The translations under genes and the position numbers were made by a program. A stretch of DNA of 56,739 nt from Deltaproteobacteria bacterium (lineage in GTDB: Bacteria > Myxococcota_A > UBA796 > SXON01): contig CANKOI010000016.1 of the NCBI GenBank assembly GCA_947484175.1, forward strand, positions 1 to 56,739. Direction: 5' to 3'. Shown piece after piece: positions 16,517 to 31,458 of this stretch (position 1 is the stretch's first letter; every line of letters begins with the position of its first letter). The notes under the pieces were generated by a model. That model did no database searches and was not told where the DNA came from. It worked only from the letters and a program-made list of their open reading frames with translations.

Positions 16517-17427
16517 GGGGCGGCGTTTCGATCGAGGAGCGCGCCGGCGTCGTCGAGTACGTAGGTGCAGCCAAAGCGGAAGTGGTCCGGGGTGAGCCAG
16601 GAGGTGTAGGCGAGGTCGACCACCGCCACCTCGCGCCCGCGGGGTGTCACCTCGTCGTGGTGCACCGCCGGCGCAACCCGCATCCACAGGTCGCGCTCCA
16701 CGGCGTGATGCCGCGAGAGCAACGCCCGCGTGTCGGTGTCGAGCGCACGAAAGCGGCCGGCGGGCTCGGCCGCGAGCGGGGTGAGGAAGTAGCGGCGACG
16801 TTCCGGGTCGGCGGGCACGTCGGGCGTCACCCCTGTCCACTGCCACGGGGCGAGCGGCGCCGGCGTGGCGATCACGGGCTCGGGCGCCCGCGAGGTAGCC
16901 AGCTCCTTCAACCCGGCGGCCGCTGCGTACCAGCCCGCTACGGAGAGGAGCGCAAGCGTGGCGGCATTCGCGCGCGACCATCCCAACGCCCACACCAGCA
17001 GCCACGGCGCCACGCCCAGCAGGATCCAGAACATCGGGTCGATGATGAACACTAGGGCGCCGTCGAAGCGTTGGTCGCTGAGCGGCCAGAGCAGCTGGGT
17101 GCCCCAGGTGGTGGGCCAGTCCATGAGGCTGTGCGAGAGGAGCCCGGCCGACCACAGTGCGAGGTGGTCGCGGAACCGGCCCGTGCCGAGCCACCGGCGA
17201 GAGAGCGCGGCCCCGCTCAGGGCCAAGAGAGGCAGTCCGAAGATGCTGTGGGTGAGCCCCCGATGCTGCCACGTGGCAACGTCACGGTCCCAGGCGTAGA
17301 GCAGCACATCGAGGTCGGGTAGGTTGGCGGCTACGAGTCCCACGAGGCCGGCGCGCGGCCCCACGCCTCGGAAGGGGGAGAGCTGCCCGATCTGCCAGCC
17401 CGCTAAGCAATGGGTGAGGTTCTCCAC
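16504..17427 (-). CDS. YdjM/LexA-binding-type membrane-bound metal-dependent hydrolase
   Basis: The 307-residue membrane protein has the DUF457/YdjM signature: [17 protein letters not shown] (metal-binding Asp pair), [15 protein letters not shown] and [26 protein letters not shown]. The conserved His and Asp residues are thought to bind metal at the membrane. Four to five hydrophobic helices occupy residues 20-190. The C-terminal 120 residues form a soluble domain. The family is widespread and uncharacterised in detail. It diverges from the topoisomerase operon across a 185-bp gap. Confidence 0.82.
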   Translation of the reverse strand: MENLTHCLAGWQIGQLSPFRGVGPRAGLVGLVAANLPDLDVLLYAWDRDVATWQHRGLTHSIFGLPLLALSGAALSRRWLGTGRFRDHLALWSAGLLSHSLMDWPTTWGTQLLWPLSDQRFDGALVFIIDPMFWILLGVAPWLLVWALGWSRANAATLALLSVAGWYAAAAGLKELATSRAPEPVIATPAPLAPWQWTGVTPDVPADPERRRYFLTPLAAEPAGRFRALDTDTRALLSRHHAVERDLWMRVAPAVHHDEVTPRGREVAVVDLAYTSWLTPDHFRFGCTYVLDDAGALLDRNAAPIGP

Positions 17428-17612
17428 CCCGCGGAGCTAAGCCGACGGCCGCGGGCCGGGTAGCCCCCGCGAACGCATCGACCGCGGCAGGTGATGCGCG
17501 CATTCCGATTCTCGATGGGAAGGAGGTGGGTCGCGGCGCATCGCCCCTCCGCTTGTGTTATGAAACGGCTCCCACCGCGGCCCTTCCCGGGGCCGGCAGC
17601 CTCCCGGCGAAC

Positions 17613-19943
17613 ATGGAACTTTCGGTCACTCCCCTGCCGCTCGCGCAGGCCGCGCGGCAACGCTACCTCCGCTACGCTCTGAGCGTCATCAAGTCGCGTG
17701 CGCTGCCGGATGTGCGCGATGGGCTGAAGCCGGTGCAGCGGCGCATCCTGTACACGATGTTCCACAACCTGCACCTCACGCCCGAGGCGCGCTACCGCAA
17801 GTGTGCCGCGATCGTGGGCGAGGTGATGGGCAAGGTGCACCCTCACGGCGACAGCGCGATCTACGAGGCGATGGTGCGCATGGCGCAGCCCTTCTCGCTG
17901 TTGCACCCCTTGGTGGATGGCCAAGGAAACTTCGGAAGTATCGACGGAGACAATGCCGCGGCGATGCGGTACACCGAGGCCAAGCTCCTGCCGATCGCGG
18001 TGGAGCTGCTCGCCGAGCTGAAGCAGCGCACCGTGGAGATGCGCCCCACCTACGACGGGCAGCACTTCGAGCCGGTGGTGGTGCCCGCGCAGTTTCCGAA
18101 CTTGCTGGTGAACGGCAGCGAGGGCATCGCCGTGGGCATGGCCACCTCGATTCCGCCGCACAACTTGCGTGAAGCGATCGACGCGTGCCTGCTGCTGCTC
18201 GATAACCCCGACACCTCGATCGAAACCCTCTGCAAGAAGGTGAAGGGGCCGGACTTGCCCACCGGCGGCGAGATCATCACGCCGGTGCACGAACTGAGGC
18301 GCATGTATGAGCTGGGCAGCGGTACGGTCCGGGTGCGCGCCACTTGGGAGTTGGAACAGAAGGGGCGCAAACACTACGTCATCGTCAACTCCGTGCCCTA
18401 CGGCGTGAACAAAGCGAAGGTGGTGGAGTCGATCGGCGAGTTCATCGCGGCGAAGAAAATCCCGCAGCTCACCGACGTGCGCGACGAGAGCACCGACATC
18501 GTGCGGGTGGTCATCGAGCTGCGCCAAGCGGGCGACGAGAACGCCGCCATGGCCTTCCTCTTCAAGCACACCCGCCTCGAAGAGCTGCTGCATGTGAACA
18601 TGACGGCGCTCGTCCCCACAGAAAATCCCGACTCCGCGGCCCCCGAGAAGCTCGACCTGAAGCGGATGCTTCAGCATTGGCTCGATTTTCGGGTCGACAC
18701 CGTGCGCCGTCGCACGGAATTTGAGCTCGGCCAACTGCGCGAGCGCATCCACATCCTCGAAGCCCTCGCCAAAATCTTCGACTGTCTCGACGAAGCGATC
18801 CGCATCATCCGCGCCTCGGAAGGGCGCCGGGATGCCGCCGAGAAGCTGATGCTGCGCTTCGACTTGGACGACGTGCAGGCCGACTCCATCCTCGAGCTCA
18901 AGCTCTACAAGCTCGCCAAGCTGGAAATCCTCATCATTCAAGAGGAGCTCGGCGAAAAACGGTCGGCGGCAGAGGTGCTCGCGGGGATTCTGGCAAGCCG
19001 CGAACGACTGCGCGAACTGGTGCGCAGCGAGCTGGACGGAATCCGCAGACAGTACGGTGAGGCCCGCCGCACCCGTGTGGGCGCCGAGGCCGCCCCCGTG
19101 GAGTACGTCGAGGAGGCCTACGTAGTGGCCGAGGATGCTGTGGTCGTGGTTACCCGCGATGGGTGGGTGAAGCGTCAGGGCACGGTCACGGGCGTAGAAA
19201 AGGTGCGGGTGCGCGAGGGGGACAGCATCGGGTGGGCGCTCCGCACCAGCACGCGCCACACGATTACGCTCTTCACCAGCGGCGGGTCGGCGTACACCCT
19301 GCGCGTAGACGGCATCCCCGCCACCACCGGCTACGGCGAGCCCATCCAGAAGTTCTTTGCGTTCGCCGACGGCGAGCGCGTCGTGGGCATGGTGAGCCAT
19401 GACCCGCGCAACTTGCCGCTGGGCCCTGCCCAGCCAGCCCTCCCCTTGGGCGACGATCCACCGCCGCCGTATTTCATTGCCGTGTCGCGGTTCGGCAAGG
19501 TGGTGCGGCTCCCGGTGGCGCTGGTGGCGGAGGTGTCCAACCGCAACGGCCGCACCGTGATGAAGCTCGACCCGGACGGCGATCAGGTCGTGGCCGCCTA
19601 CGTGAGCAGCGGCGAGGAACACGTGTGCCTTGCGTCCGTCCAGGGCAGCGTCCTCGCGTTCTTGGCGCAGGAAATTCCCATTCTGCGCGGCGCCGGCAAG
19701 GGCGTGATGGCGATCAAGTTGCGCCCCGACGACCGGGTACTGGCCTACGAGCTGCACACCGACAAGGGCGGCGGGCCCACCGTGCTCACGCAGTTGGGGC
19801 GCGAGGAGATCGTGAACTCCCGGCGCTTTGCCGGGGCGCGGGCCGACCGCGGCTCCCAACTCTTCCGCCGCGGGTATTTCGCGTTGTGGAAGCGTCCGCC
19901 GGAGATCGCGCTGGGCAAACCCTCCCCCGACGGCGAGGGGTAG
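17613..19943 (+). CDS. parC: DNA topoisomerase IV (or gyrase) subunit A
   Basis: The 776-residue protein is a type IIA topoisomerase A subunit, which cuts and rejoins both DNA strands. It has [24 protein letters not shown], the quinolone-region [10 protein letters not shown] (79-88 area) and the catalytic Arg119-Tyr120 in [11 protein letters not shown]. The C-terminal pinwheel (about 500-770) contains ILRGAGKGV where GyrA would have its QRRGGKG box, and the protein is short for GyrA, so ParC is favoured. ATG 17613 was chosen because the A-subunit core starts there. parE follows three bases after its stop. Confidence 0.88.
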   Translation: MELSVTPLPLAQAARQRYLRYALSVIKSRALPDVRDGLKPVQRRILYTMFHNLHLTPEARYRKCAAIVGEVMGKVHPHGDSAIYEAMVRMAQPFSLLHPLVDGQGNFGSIDGDNAAAMRYTEAKLLPIAVELLAELKQRTVEMRPTYDGQHFEPVVVPAQFPNLLVNGSEGIAVGMATSIPPHNLREAIDACLLLLDNPDTSIETLCKKVKGPDLPTGGEIITPVHELRRMYELGSGTVRVRATWELEQKGRKHYVIVNSVPYGVNKAKVVESIGEFIAAKKIPQLTDVRDESTDIVRVVIELRQAGDENAAMAFLFKHTRLEELLHVNMTALVPTENPDSAAPEKLDLKRMLQHWLDFRVDTVRRRTEFELGQLRERIHILEALAKIFDCLDEAIRIIRASEGRRDAAEKLMLRFDLDDVQADSILELKLYKLAKLEILIIQEELGEKRSAAEVLAGILASRERLRELVRSELDGIRRQYGEARRTRVGAEAAPVEYVEEAYVVAEDAVVVVTRDGWVKRQGTVTGVEKVRVREGDSIGWALRTSTRHTITLFTSGGSAYTLRVDGIPATTGYGEPIQKFFAFADGERVVGMVSHDPRNLPLGPAQPALPLGDDPPPPYFIAVSRFGKVVRLPVALVAEVSNRNGRTVMKLDPDGDQVVAAYVSSGEEHVCLASVQGSVLAFLAQEIPILRGAGKGVMAIKLRPDDRVLAYELHTDKGGGPTVLTQLGREEIVNSRRFAGARADRGSQLFRRGYFALWKRPPEIALGKPSPDGEG

Positions 19944-19946
19944 CCC

Positions 19947-21854
<1,908 letters not shown>

Positions 21855-21938
21855 GGAGGGGGCGGCGCTGGGGGCGGCGAAGCCGGGGCGACGGGCGTTG
21901 GCGAACTCGGCCAAGCCTCGAGGTCTCTACGAGTTCGC

Positions 21939-22589
21939 TTACGTGGCCTCGGGCGGGGCGCCCGGCCCCGCGCCCCGCAACAGCCGCAAATGCTCCTCCA
22001 ACTCTCGCGGCAAGGGCGCGCGGAAAACCCGCCCGTCGGGAAGGGTGAGGCTGGACGCGTGGAGCCACAGCCGGTGTGGAAATCCCGGTACTTTGCGGAA
22101 AGGGCGCACCGGGTAGAGGGTGTCGCCCACGAGCGGGTGCCCCGCGCCGTGCAGATGACGACGTAGCTGATGCTTGCGCCCGGTCGTGGGGTGTAAGTCC
22201 AGAAGGCTGAACCGCCCGACTCGTTCCGCGATCTTCCACTCCGTGCGGGCCGGGAGCGGGCGGCCGCGACGGGCATCGGCCAGCTCGACGTCGATGACAC
22301 CGCTGTCGGCGGGGTGGTCGAACACCAGGCCGAGGTACCGCTTCTCCACGCGGCCTTCAGCCAAGGCCGTGCCCAGGGCGCCCGCAGTCGCCACATTGCG
22401 GGCGAGGAGCACCACGCCGGACGTGTCGAGGTCGAGGCGGTGGGCGGGGCGAACGCGACCGAGGCCGGATTTCCCGGCCCACGTCACCAAGTCGGGAGCC
22501 TGCGTGCCCACCGCATGCACGAGCCAACCGGCTGGCTTTCCCACCACGAGGAGGTCACGCGACTCACTGAGCAGTTCGGGTTCTTGCAC
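21939..22589 (-). CDS. RluA-family pseudouridine synthase
   Basis: The protein (about 216 residues) converts uridine to pseudouridine in RNA. The catalytic motif HRLDLDTSGVVLLA holds the active Asp, and FSLLDLHPTTGRKHQLRRHL matches the conserved RluA/TruC segment. It lacks an S4 RNA-binding domain, like TruC and RluA, but the RNA target cannot be told. The GTG at 22589 is preferred because it leaves a short gap to the divergent methyltransferase; an in-frame GTG at 22628 would overlap that gene. It converges on parE. Confidence 0.88.
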   Translation of the reverse strand: MQEPELLSESRDLLVVGKPAGWLVHAVGTQAPDLVTWAGKSGLGRVRPAHRLDLDTSGVVLLARNVATAGALGTALAEGRVEKRYLGLVFDHPADSGVIDVELADARRGRPLPARTEWKIAERVGRFSLLDLHPTTGRKHQLRRHLHGAGHPLVGDTLYPVRPFRKVPGFPHRLWLHASSLTLPDGRVFRAPLPRELEEHLRLLRGAGPGAPPEAT

Positions 22590-22611
22590 CCGACAGGATA
22601 TCCCCGCGGCC

Positions 22612-23367
22612 GTGAACCCCGAGCCCACCAGCTACGACCGCCTCGCCGGCGAATGGCGCATCCACCAGCTGGTGGGCGGCCACCGCTTCTCCGCCGATGA
22701 CTTGTTTACGGCGTGGGTGGCTGCAGAAACCGCGCCGCATGCCCTCACCCTCTGCGACATCGGCGCCGGCATCGGCTCCGTGGGCTTGATGACCTTGTGG
22801 CGCATGCGCCCCGAGGCCACGCTGGTGGCGTTGGAGGCCCAGGAGGTGAGCCACTCGCTGATGAAGCGCACCGTGGCCGACAACGGCCTCGAGGGGCGGG
22901 TGACGTGCCGCCTCGGCGATCTGCGCGAACCCGCCTCGTTCGATGGGCTCGGCACCTTCGATCTCGTCACGGGCAGCCCCCCGTACATCCCTGTCGGCCG
23001 CGGAGTGATGTCGCCCCACCCGCAGCGTGCGGCCTGCCGCATGGAGCTGCGCGGTACGATCGCCGACTACGCCGCCACCGCGGCCCGACTCCTCCGACCC
23101 GGTGGGTACTTCGTGGTGTGCTTTGCCGCCGCCGACCCGCGCGGAGAGCCCGCGATCCTCGACGCCGGGCTCCACCTCCGCGTTCGACAGGACATCGTGT
23201 TTCGGGGGGGCCAGCCGCCGCTGGTGTCGGTGTTCGTCGCCACCCACGAGGCCGGCCCGTGCGACCGACGCGAGGCCTTCCACATCCGCGGGGCCGACAA
23301 CGTCTGGACGGAGGCCTACCACGACATGCGCGAAGCGATGGGTACGCGGTTGGAGTTCCGGCACTGA
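22612..23367 (+). CDS. TrmN6-like N6-adenine methyltransferase
   Basis: The 251-residue enzyme has the SAM motif CDIGAGIGSVGLM (about 48-60) and the target-base motif SPPYIPVGRG at 122-131, a variant of NPPY. The N-terminal YDRLAGEWRIHQLVGGHRFSADDLFTAW closely resembles YfiC/TrmN6, which makes m6A37 in tRNA-Val. The downstream RAACRMELRGTIADYAATAARLLRPGG also fits. The GTG start at 22612 abuts the divergent RluA-type gene; both act on RNA, so the shared promoter region may coordinate tRNA modification. Confidence 0.82.
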   Translation: MNPEPTSYDRLAGEWRIHQLVGGHRFSADDLFTAWVAAETAPHALTLCDIGAGIGSVGLMTLWRMRPEATLVALEAQEVSHSLMKRTVADNGLEGRVTCRLGDLREPASFDGLGTFDLVTGSPPYIPVGRGVMSPHPQRAACRMELRGTIADYAATAARLLRPGGYFVVCFAAADPRGEPAILDAGLHLRVRQDIVFRGGQPPLVSVFVATHEAGPCDRREAFHIRGADNVWTEAYHDMREAMGTRLEFRH

Positions 23368-23387
23368 GGGCGCGCTGCCCCCCTCCC

Positions 23388-26108
<2,721 letters not shown>

Positions 26109-26167
26109 CCCGTACCCTTGGCGCGCGACTATACCAGCGTTGGCATCGCTGCGAGGACTCTGGGCGC

Positions 26168-27586
26168 TCAGGTCTCGCGTTCGCCGTCGAAAAGCGGCAC
26201 CTGCAGGTCGCCGCGGCCGTTCACTTTCCGTACCGGATAATTACCGGTGAAACAGGCATCACAGTAACGAGAGTCCTCGCCGCCGATGGCCTCGTGCACC
26301 TCCTCGATCTCCAAGTACGCCACCGAGTCGGCGTCGAGGAATTGCCGGATCCGGGGAAGGTCCATTCGGTGCGCGAGCAGGTCGTTCCGTTCGGGGGTGT
26401 CAATGCCATAGAAACACGGTCCGGTCATGGGCGGGCTCGCGATGCGCAGATGCACCTCCACCGCCCCCGCCCCGCGCAACATCCGCACCAGCTTCTGCGA
26501 CGTCGTTCCGCGCACGATGCTGTCATCCACCACCACCACTCGCTTGCCCGCCACCACGCTGCGGTTGGGGGTGAGCTTGAGGCGCACCCCGAAGTCTCGG
26601 ATGCGTTGGGTGGGTTCGATGAAGGTGCGGCCGACGTAGTGGGAGCGGAGCAAGCCCATCGCGTAGGGCAGGCCCGACTCCTGGGCGAAACCGAGCGCGG
26701 CCGGCGTACCGCTGTCGGGTACGGGGATCACGACGTCGGCCCGCACCGGGAACTTCGCCGCGAGCCGCTGACCGAGCCGCACGCGTGCGGGGTACACGTC
26801 GCGGCCGAACACCTGACTGTCGGGGCGGGCGAAGTAGATCGTCTCGAAGATGCAGGCGCGGCGGGGCTTCCGGGGGAAGGGTCGCAGCGACTGGGCGCCG
26901 TCCTGGTCGAGGATCACCACCTCGCCGGGCTCGATCTCTCGCACCACAGTGCCCTGCACAAAGTCGACGGCGCAGGTTTCGCTCGCCACCATCCACGCGT
27001 CGCCGCGGCGCGCGAGCACCAGCGGGCGGAACCCCCAAGGGTCGCGGGCGGCGATGAGCTTGTCGCCGGCGAGCACGAGCACACACCAAGCGCCCTCCAC
27101 GCGCGAGAGCGCGTCGATCAGCCGGTTCACGAGCGTTTTCTGGTCGCTGCTCGCCAGCAGGTGCAGGAGCACCTCGGTGTCGGAGGTGCGCGTGAAGATC
27201 GCCCCGCGCTCCTCGAGTTCCTCGCGCAAGAGCCCGGCGTTGGTGAGGGTGCCGTTGTGGCACACCGCCACCTGGCCGTGCCGCCACCGCGCCAGAAAGG
27301 GCTGCACGTCGGCCAGCGTGTTGTCGCCCGCGGTGCTGTAGCGAACGTGGCCGATCGCGGCGTCGCCGCCGAGCGCCCGGAGGCTGCCCTCGTCGAACAC
27401 TTCGTTCACCAGCCCGAGGCCGCGGTGCTCGCTGAGGATGTGCTGCGTTCTCGCCACGATTCCCGCACCTTCCTGCCCGCGGTGCTGGAGCGCGTGGAGC
27501 CCGAGGTAGGTGAGCCGCGCGGCGTCGGGATCGCCGACGACCCCGAAGACTCCACACTCATGCCGCAGCTCAGCGCTATCGCTCAT
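26168..27586 (-). CDS. purF: Amidophosphoribosyltransferase
   Basis: PurF makes phosphoribosylamine from PRPP and glutamine, the first committed step of purine synthesis. The 472-residue protein has a 10-residue propeptide before the nucleophile Cys11 (HECGVFG), the glutaminase segments HRGQEGAGIV and HVRYSTAG, and the PRPP loop VVVVDDSIVRGTTS. Cysteines in RRACIFETIYF, PCFYGID and SRYCDACFTGNYP match the [4Fe-4S] type found in Bacillus PurF. It lies upstream of, and codirectional with, the DnaK-PilZ gene; no other purine genes are near. Confidence 0.96.
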   Translation of the reverse strand: MSDSAELRHECGVFGVVGDPDAARLTYLGLHALQHRGQEGAGIVARTQHILSEHRGLGLVNEVFDEGSLRALGGDAAIGHVRYSTAGDNTLADVQPFLARWRHGQVAVCHNGTLTNAGLLREELEERGAIFTRTSDTEVLLHLLASSDQKTLVNRLIDALSRVEGAWCVLVLAGDKLIAARDPWGFRPLVLARRGDAWMVASETCAVDFVQGTVVREIEPGEVVILDQDGAQSLRPFPRKPRRACIFETIYFARPDSQVFGRDVYPARVRLGQRLAAKFPVRADVVIPVPDSGTPAALGFAQESGLPYAMGLLRSHYVGRTFIEPTQRIRDFGVRLKLTPNRSVVAGKRVVVVDDSIVRGTTSQKLVRMLRGAGAVEVHLRIASPPMTGPCFYGIDTPERNDLLAHRMDLPRIRQFLDADSVAYLEIEEVHEAIGGEDSRYCDACFTGNYPVRKVNGRGDLQVPLFDGERET

Positions 27587-27646
27587 GTGCCGGGGCTAAC
27601 CCGGAACGCCGCGGCCGGATATGCGCCACGCTCCCCAAGGACTCCC

Positions 27647-28276
<630 letters not shown>

Positions 28277-28286
28277 CGAGTTCTCG

Positions 28287-30662
28287 ATGCCCCGCCCCTC
28301 CTGTCTCCTCCTCGCGCTCGCGCTAGGCTGTCCGGTTGCCGTGGAATCCCCCGACTCGGGGCGAGCCCTCCCCGAAGACACCGGCGATGGTTCCCTCCCC
28401 GGCGATACCGTCGGGCCCGATCTCCCTGCGTGTACGTCAGCCACGAGCAGCTCCACGAAGGTGGCGCTGAGCGGCGTGCTCCTGCTCCCCGGCGGCCCGG
28501 AAGCGGGCGTGCTCGTCTACGATCGTGCCACGGCGCTGATCACGTGCGCCGGCGCAGGTTGCGACACCACGGACGCCACCGTCGTGTGTACGGAAGGCGT
28601 GATCTCCCCCGGCCTCATCGACCCGCACAACCACCTCCAGTACAACTCGATGCCTCCCTGGCAGGTTCCGCCCGAGTTCGACGACCGCTACGACTGGCAG
28701 GCCGACGACCGCTACGACGACTTCCGCACCGCCTACGACGAAGTGAAAGACGCTTACCAGTGCGAAATCATGCAGTGGGCCGAAGCCCGCGTGGTCGTGC
28801 ACGGCACCACGAGCGCAGTGGGCAGCTCTGGGGGCGACTGCATCGACCGCGGCGTGCGCAACCTCGATGAGTCCAGCGACGCCTCGCACCTGAGCGCCTA
28901 CGACCTCAGCTACAGCTCCAGCAACGTGAGCAGCTCCATCGAGGAGGGCGACGGCGAGTCTACCAACGACCGCCTCGGCTCCGGCAGCCTCGACGCCGCC
29001 TTCAACCACGTGGCCGAGGGCCGCAACGGCTCGGTCTCCGACGAAGTGGACCACATGATCGACATGGGCATGGTCGGTCCGGGCCAGGTGTACGTACACG
29101 CGACAGACGCCACCACCGAGCAGCTCGCGGTCCTCGCGCTCTCCGGCACCGGCATCGTGTGGTCGCCGCGCAGCAACCTCGTGCTCTACGCCACCACCAC
29201 ACCCATCGAAATCGCCGAGAACCTTGGCGTTCCCTGGGCCATCGGCGCAGACTGGTCGCCCAGCGGGTCGATCGGCCAGCCGCAAGAGTTGGCTTGTGCG
29301 GAGGCTTGGCTCGCCGGGAAGGGCGCACCGCTCAGCGACATGGAGCTGTGGGCGAAGGCCACGGGAGACGCCGCGAGGCTCGTGGGCGCGGAGGGTACGC
29401 TCGGCGTGCTGCAGGCGGGCGCGGCGGCCGACGTCGCGGTGTTCGACTTCAGCAGCACCCCCTACCGGGCCGTGATCGGCGCGCCGGAGCCGACCGTGCG
29501 GTTGGTGGTGGTGGCCGGCGAGGCGGTGTACGGGCGCACGGAGCTGGTGAGTGGCCTCGCCGAGGAGCCCGACTGGTGCGACGCGATCGAGGCGTGCGGC
29601 GAGTCACGCTCCTACTGCCTGAAGGGCTCCGAGAGCGGCGACTTGGGCAGCACGCTGGCCGAGGTGGAGTCCACGCTCACCAGCGCGATGAGTGGAATCG
29701 TGATGCCCGCGGGCTACGAGTACGCGGGCGAGCTGTACGGCCTCTTCTCGTGTGCCGACGAAGCCGCGATCTGCGATCTCCGCCAGCCCTCGTCCGGCGA
29801 CGACGATGGCGACGGCGTGGCCGACTCTGCCGACCTTTGTGTGGGCATCTACGATCCGAACCAGTGGGAAACGGACGGCGATGGCATCGGCGACAGCTGC
29901 GACCGCTGCCCCACCGTTCCGGGTGAAGACTGCAGCGTGGACACCTCCGACCGCGACGGCGACGGCGTGGCCAACGAAGCCGACAACTGCCCCGACGACT
30001 TCAACGACCAGGCCGACGCCGATGCCGACGGCGCCGGCGACGCGTGCGATGCCTGCCCCAACGAGCCCAATGCGGGCGGCGGGGCCTGCCTCGCCACCGT
30101 GGCCGAGCTGCGGGCCGGCGACTTCGCGGATGGCTCCCTCGTACGCATCGAGGGCGTGATCGTGACGGCGCTGCGCGCGGAGCACGGCTTCTTCGTACAG
30201 GTGCCCGGCGCCACAGAGTACGGCGGGCTCTACGTGTACGACTTCGGCAGCAACGCTGTGGCACCCGGAGACGTGGTGAGCGTGGAGGGCTCGGCCCTCG
30301 ACTACTACGGCCTCACCGAGCTGGCGGACGCAACGGCCACCGTCACGGGGACGGCCGCCCTGCCCGATCCGCTCGCCCTCGACGCCTGCACCGTGGAGGC
30401 GAACCCCGAACCCACCGAGTCGATGTTCGTCACCTTCACCGACCTCGAGGTCACCGACGAGAACGCCGACGCCCCCACCGGCGACGCCGAGCCCGACTAC
30501 GACGAATACGTCGTGAACGGCTGCCTGCGCGTAGACGACTTCCTCGACGAGTCGCTCGACCAGCCCGCCCTCGGCACGACGATCTCCCGCCTCACGGGGG
30601 TGATGCTGTACGGCTACGACAATCCGAAGGTGGCCCCGCGCTCCGCGGCCGACGTAGAGTAG
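28287..30662 (+). CDS. Amidohydrolase lipoprotein with TSP3 repeats and OB-fold domain
   Basis: The 791-residue protein has a lipoprotein signal (MPRPSCLLLALALGC, C15) and a D/T/G linker. An amidohydrolase domain follows (about 55-470) with the metal motif DPHNH (H114, H116), YVHATD, WSPRSN and GADWSPSGS, resembling chlorohydrolase or deaminase-type enzymes. Calcium-binding TSP3-like repeats (DDDGDGVADSADLC, DRDGDGVANEADNCP) lie near 540-620. The C-terminal 160 residues resemble a YhcR-type OB-fold (SLVRIEGVIVTALRAEHGFFVQ). Such an exported amidohydrolase may act on extracellular nitrogen heterocycles, but no substrate is evident. It follows another lipoprotein gene by 10 bp. Confidence 0.82.
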   Translation: MPRPSCLLLALALGCPVAVESPDSGRALPEDTGDGSLPGDTVGPDLPACTSATSSSTKVALSGVLLLPGGPEAGVLVYDRATALITCAGAGCDTTDATVVCTEGVISPGLIDPHNHLQYNSMPPWQVPPEFDDRYDWQADDRYDDFRTAYDEVKDAYQCEIMQWAEARVVVHGTTSAVGSSGGDCIDRGVRNLDESSDASHLSAYDLSYSSSNVSSSIEEGDGESTNDRLGSGSLDAAFNHVAEGRNGSVSDEVDHMIDMGMVGPGQVYVHATDATTEQLAVLALSGTGIVWSPRSNLVLYATTTPIEIAENLGVPWAIGADWSPSGSIGQPQELACAEAWLAGKGAPLSDMELWAKATGDAARLVGAEGTLGVLQAGAAADVAVFDFSSTPYRAVIGAPEPTVRLVVVAGEAVYGRTELVSGLAEEPDWCDAIEACGESRSYCLKGSESGDLGSTLAEVESTLTSAMSGIVMPAGYEYAGELYGLFSCADEAAICDLRQPSSGDDDGDGVADSADLCVGIYDPNQWETDGDGIGDSCDRCPTVPGEDCSVDTSDRDGDGVANEADNCPDDFNDQADADADGAGDACDACPNEPNAGGGACLATVAELRAGDFADGSLVRIEGVIVTALRAEHGFFVQVPGATEYGGLYVYDFGSNAVAPGDVVSVEGSALDYYGLTELADATATVTGTAALPDPLALDACTVEANPEPTESMFVTFTDLEVTDENADAPTGDAEPDYDEYVVNGCLRVDDFLDESLDQPALGTTISRLTGVMLYGYDNPKVAPRSAADVE

Positions 30663-30666
30663 GGCC

Positions 30667-31458
30667 ATGTCTACGCTGCTCGTGCTCCTCCTCCTCGGCG
30701 GCTGCGGCTCCGAGGCGCCCGCGCCCGCCACCGGCGAAGCGCCGCCCGCGCCGGTGGTCAAGGCCGCCGCCGCTGCCACCACCGACGCTCCCCGCGTGCC
30801 CACCCGCGCCACCGGTCGCATCGCCGCCAGCCACATCTTGGTGGCCTACGCGCAGTCGATGAAGGCCGAGCCCACCGTCACCCGCACTCGCGATCAGGCG
30901 CGGGCCCTCGCCGAGAGCCTGCTCGTGGAGGCCTCCGCGCCCGATGCCGACTTCGCAGCGCTCGCGAAGAAGCACAGCGACGACTCCACCGCCTCCCGCG
31001 GCGGCAGCCTCGGCGCCTTCGACACGGGCAAGATGGTGCAGGAGTTCGAAGACGCCGTGCGCACCGTTGAGGTGAACGCGCTCACGGGCGTGGTGGAAAC
31101 CCCGTTCGGCTTTCACGTGATCAAGCGCGATCCGGTGCTCGAAGTGCACTGTGCGCAGCTGATGGTCGGCTTCGCCACCGCGGAACGGCCGTTGCCCGGC
31201 GCCACGCGGAGCAAGGAGGACGCCCGCGCCCGCATCGAGGCCGCGCGCGGCGAAATCGAAGGCGGCGCGGAGTGGGCCACCGTGGTGGCGAAGTACGGCG
31301 ACGGCAACCTCACACAGGACGGCGGCGACCTCGGCTGGTTCGGCCGGCGGCAACTGATGCCTGCCCTCGAAGAGCCCGCCTTCGACCTAGATATCGGCGC
31401 CCGCTCGGCGATCATCGAGTCTCCCGCGGGCTTCCACATCCTCCTGCGCGTGGAGTAG
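30667..31458 (+). CDS. Two-domain parvulin-type peptidyl-prolyl isomerase lipoprotein
   Basis: The 263-residue protein has a lipoprotein signal ending LLLLGGC (C13), an Ala/Pro linker and two rotamase (PpiC/parvulin) domains. Domain 1 (about 50-150) has AASHILVAYA, FAALAKKHSDDSTASRGGSLGAFDTGKMV and GVVETPFGFHVIKRD. Domain 2 (about 155-263) has VHCAQLMVGF, GGDLGWFGRRQLMPALEEPAF and IIESPAGFHILLRVE. It probably helps fold outer-membrane and exported proteins in the periplasm. It sits between an exported amidohydrolase and a methyltransferase whose ATG directly follows its stop codon. Confidence 0.88.
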   Translation: MSTLLVLLLLGGCGSEAPAPATGEAPPAPVVKAAAAATTDAPRVPTRATGRIAASHILVAYAQSMKAEPTVTRTRDQARALAESLLVEASAPDADFAALAKKHSDDSTASRGGSLGAFDTGKMVQEFEDAVRTVEVNALTGVVETPFGFHVIKRDPVLEVHCAQLMVGFATAERPLPGATRSKEDARARIEAARGEIEGGAEWATVVAKYGDGNLTQDGGDLGWFGRRQLMPALEEPAFDLDIGARSAIIESPAGFHILLRVE

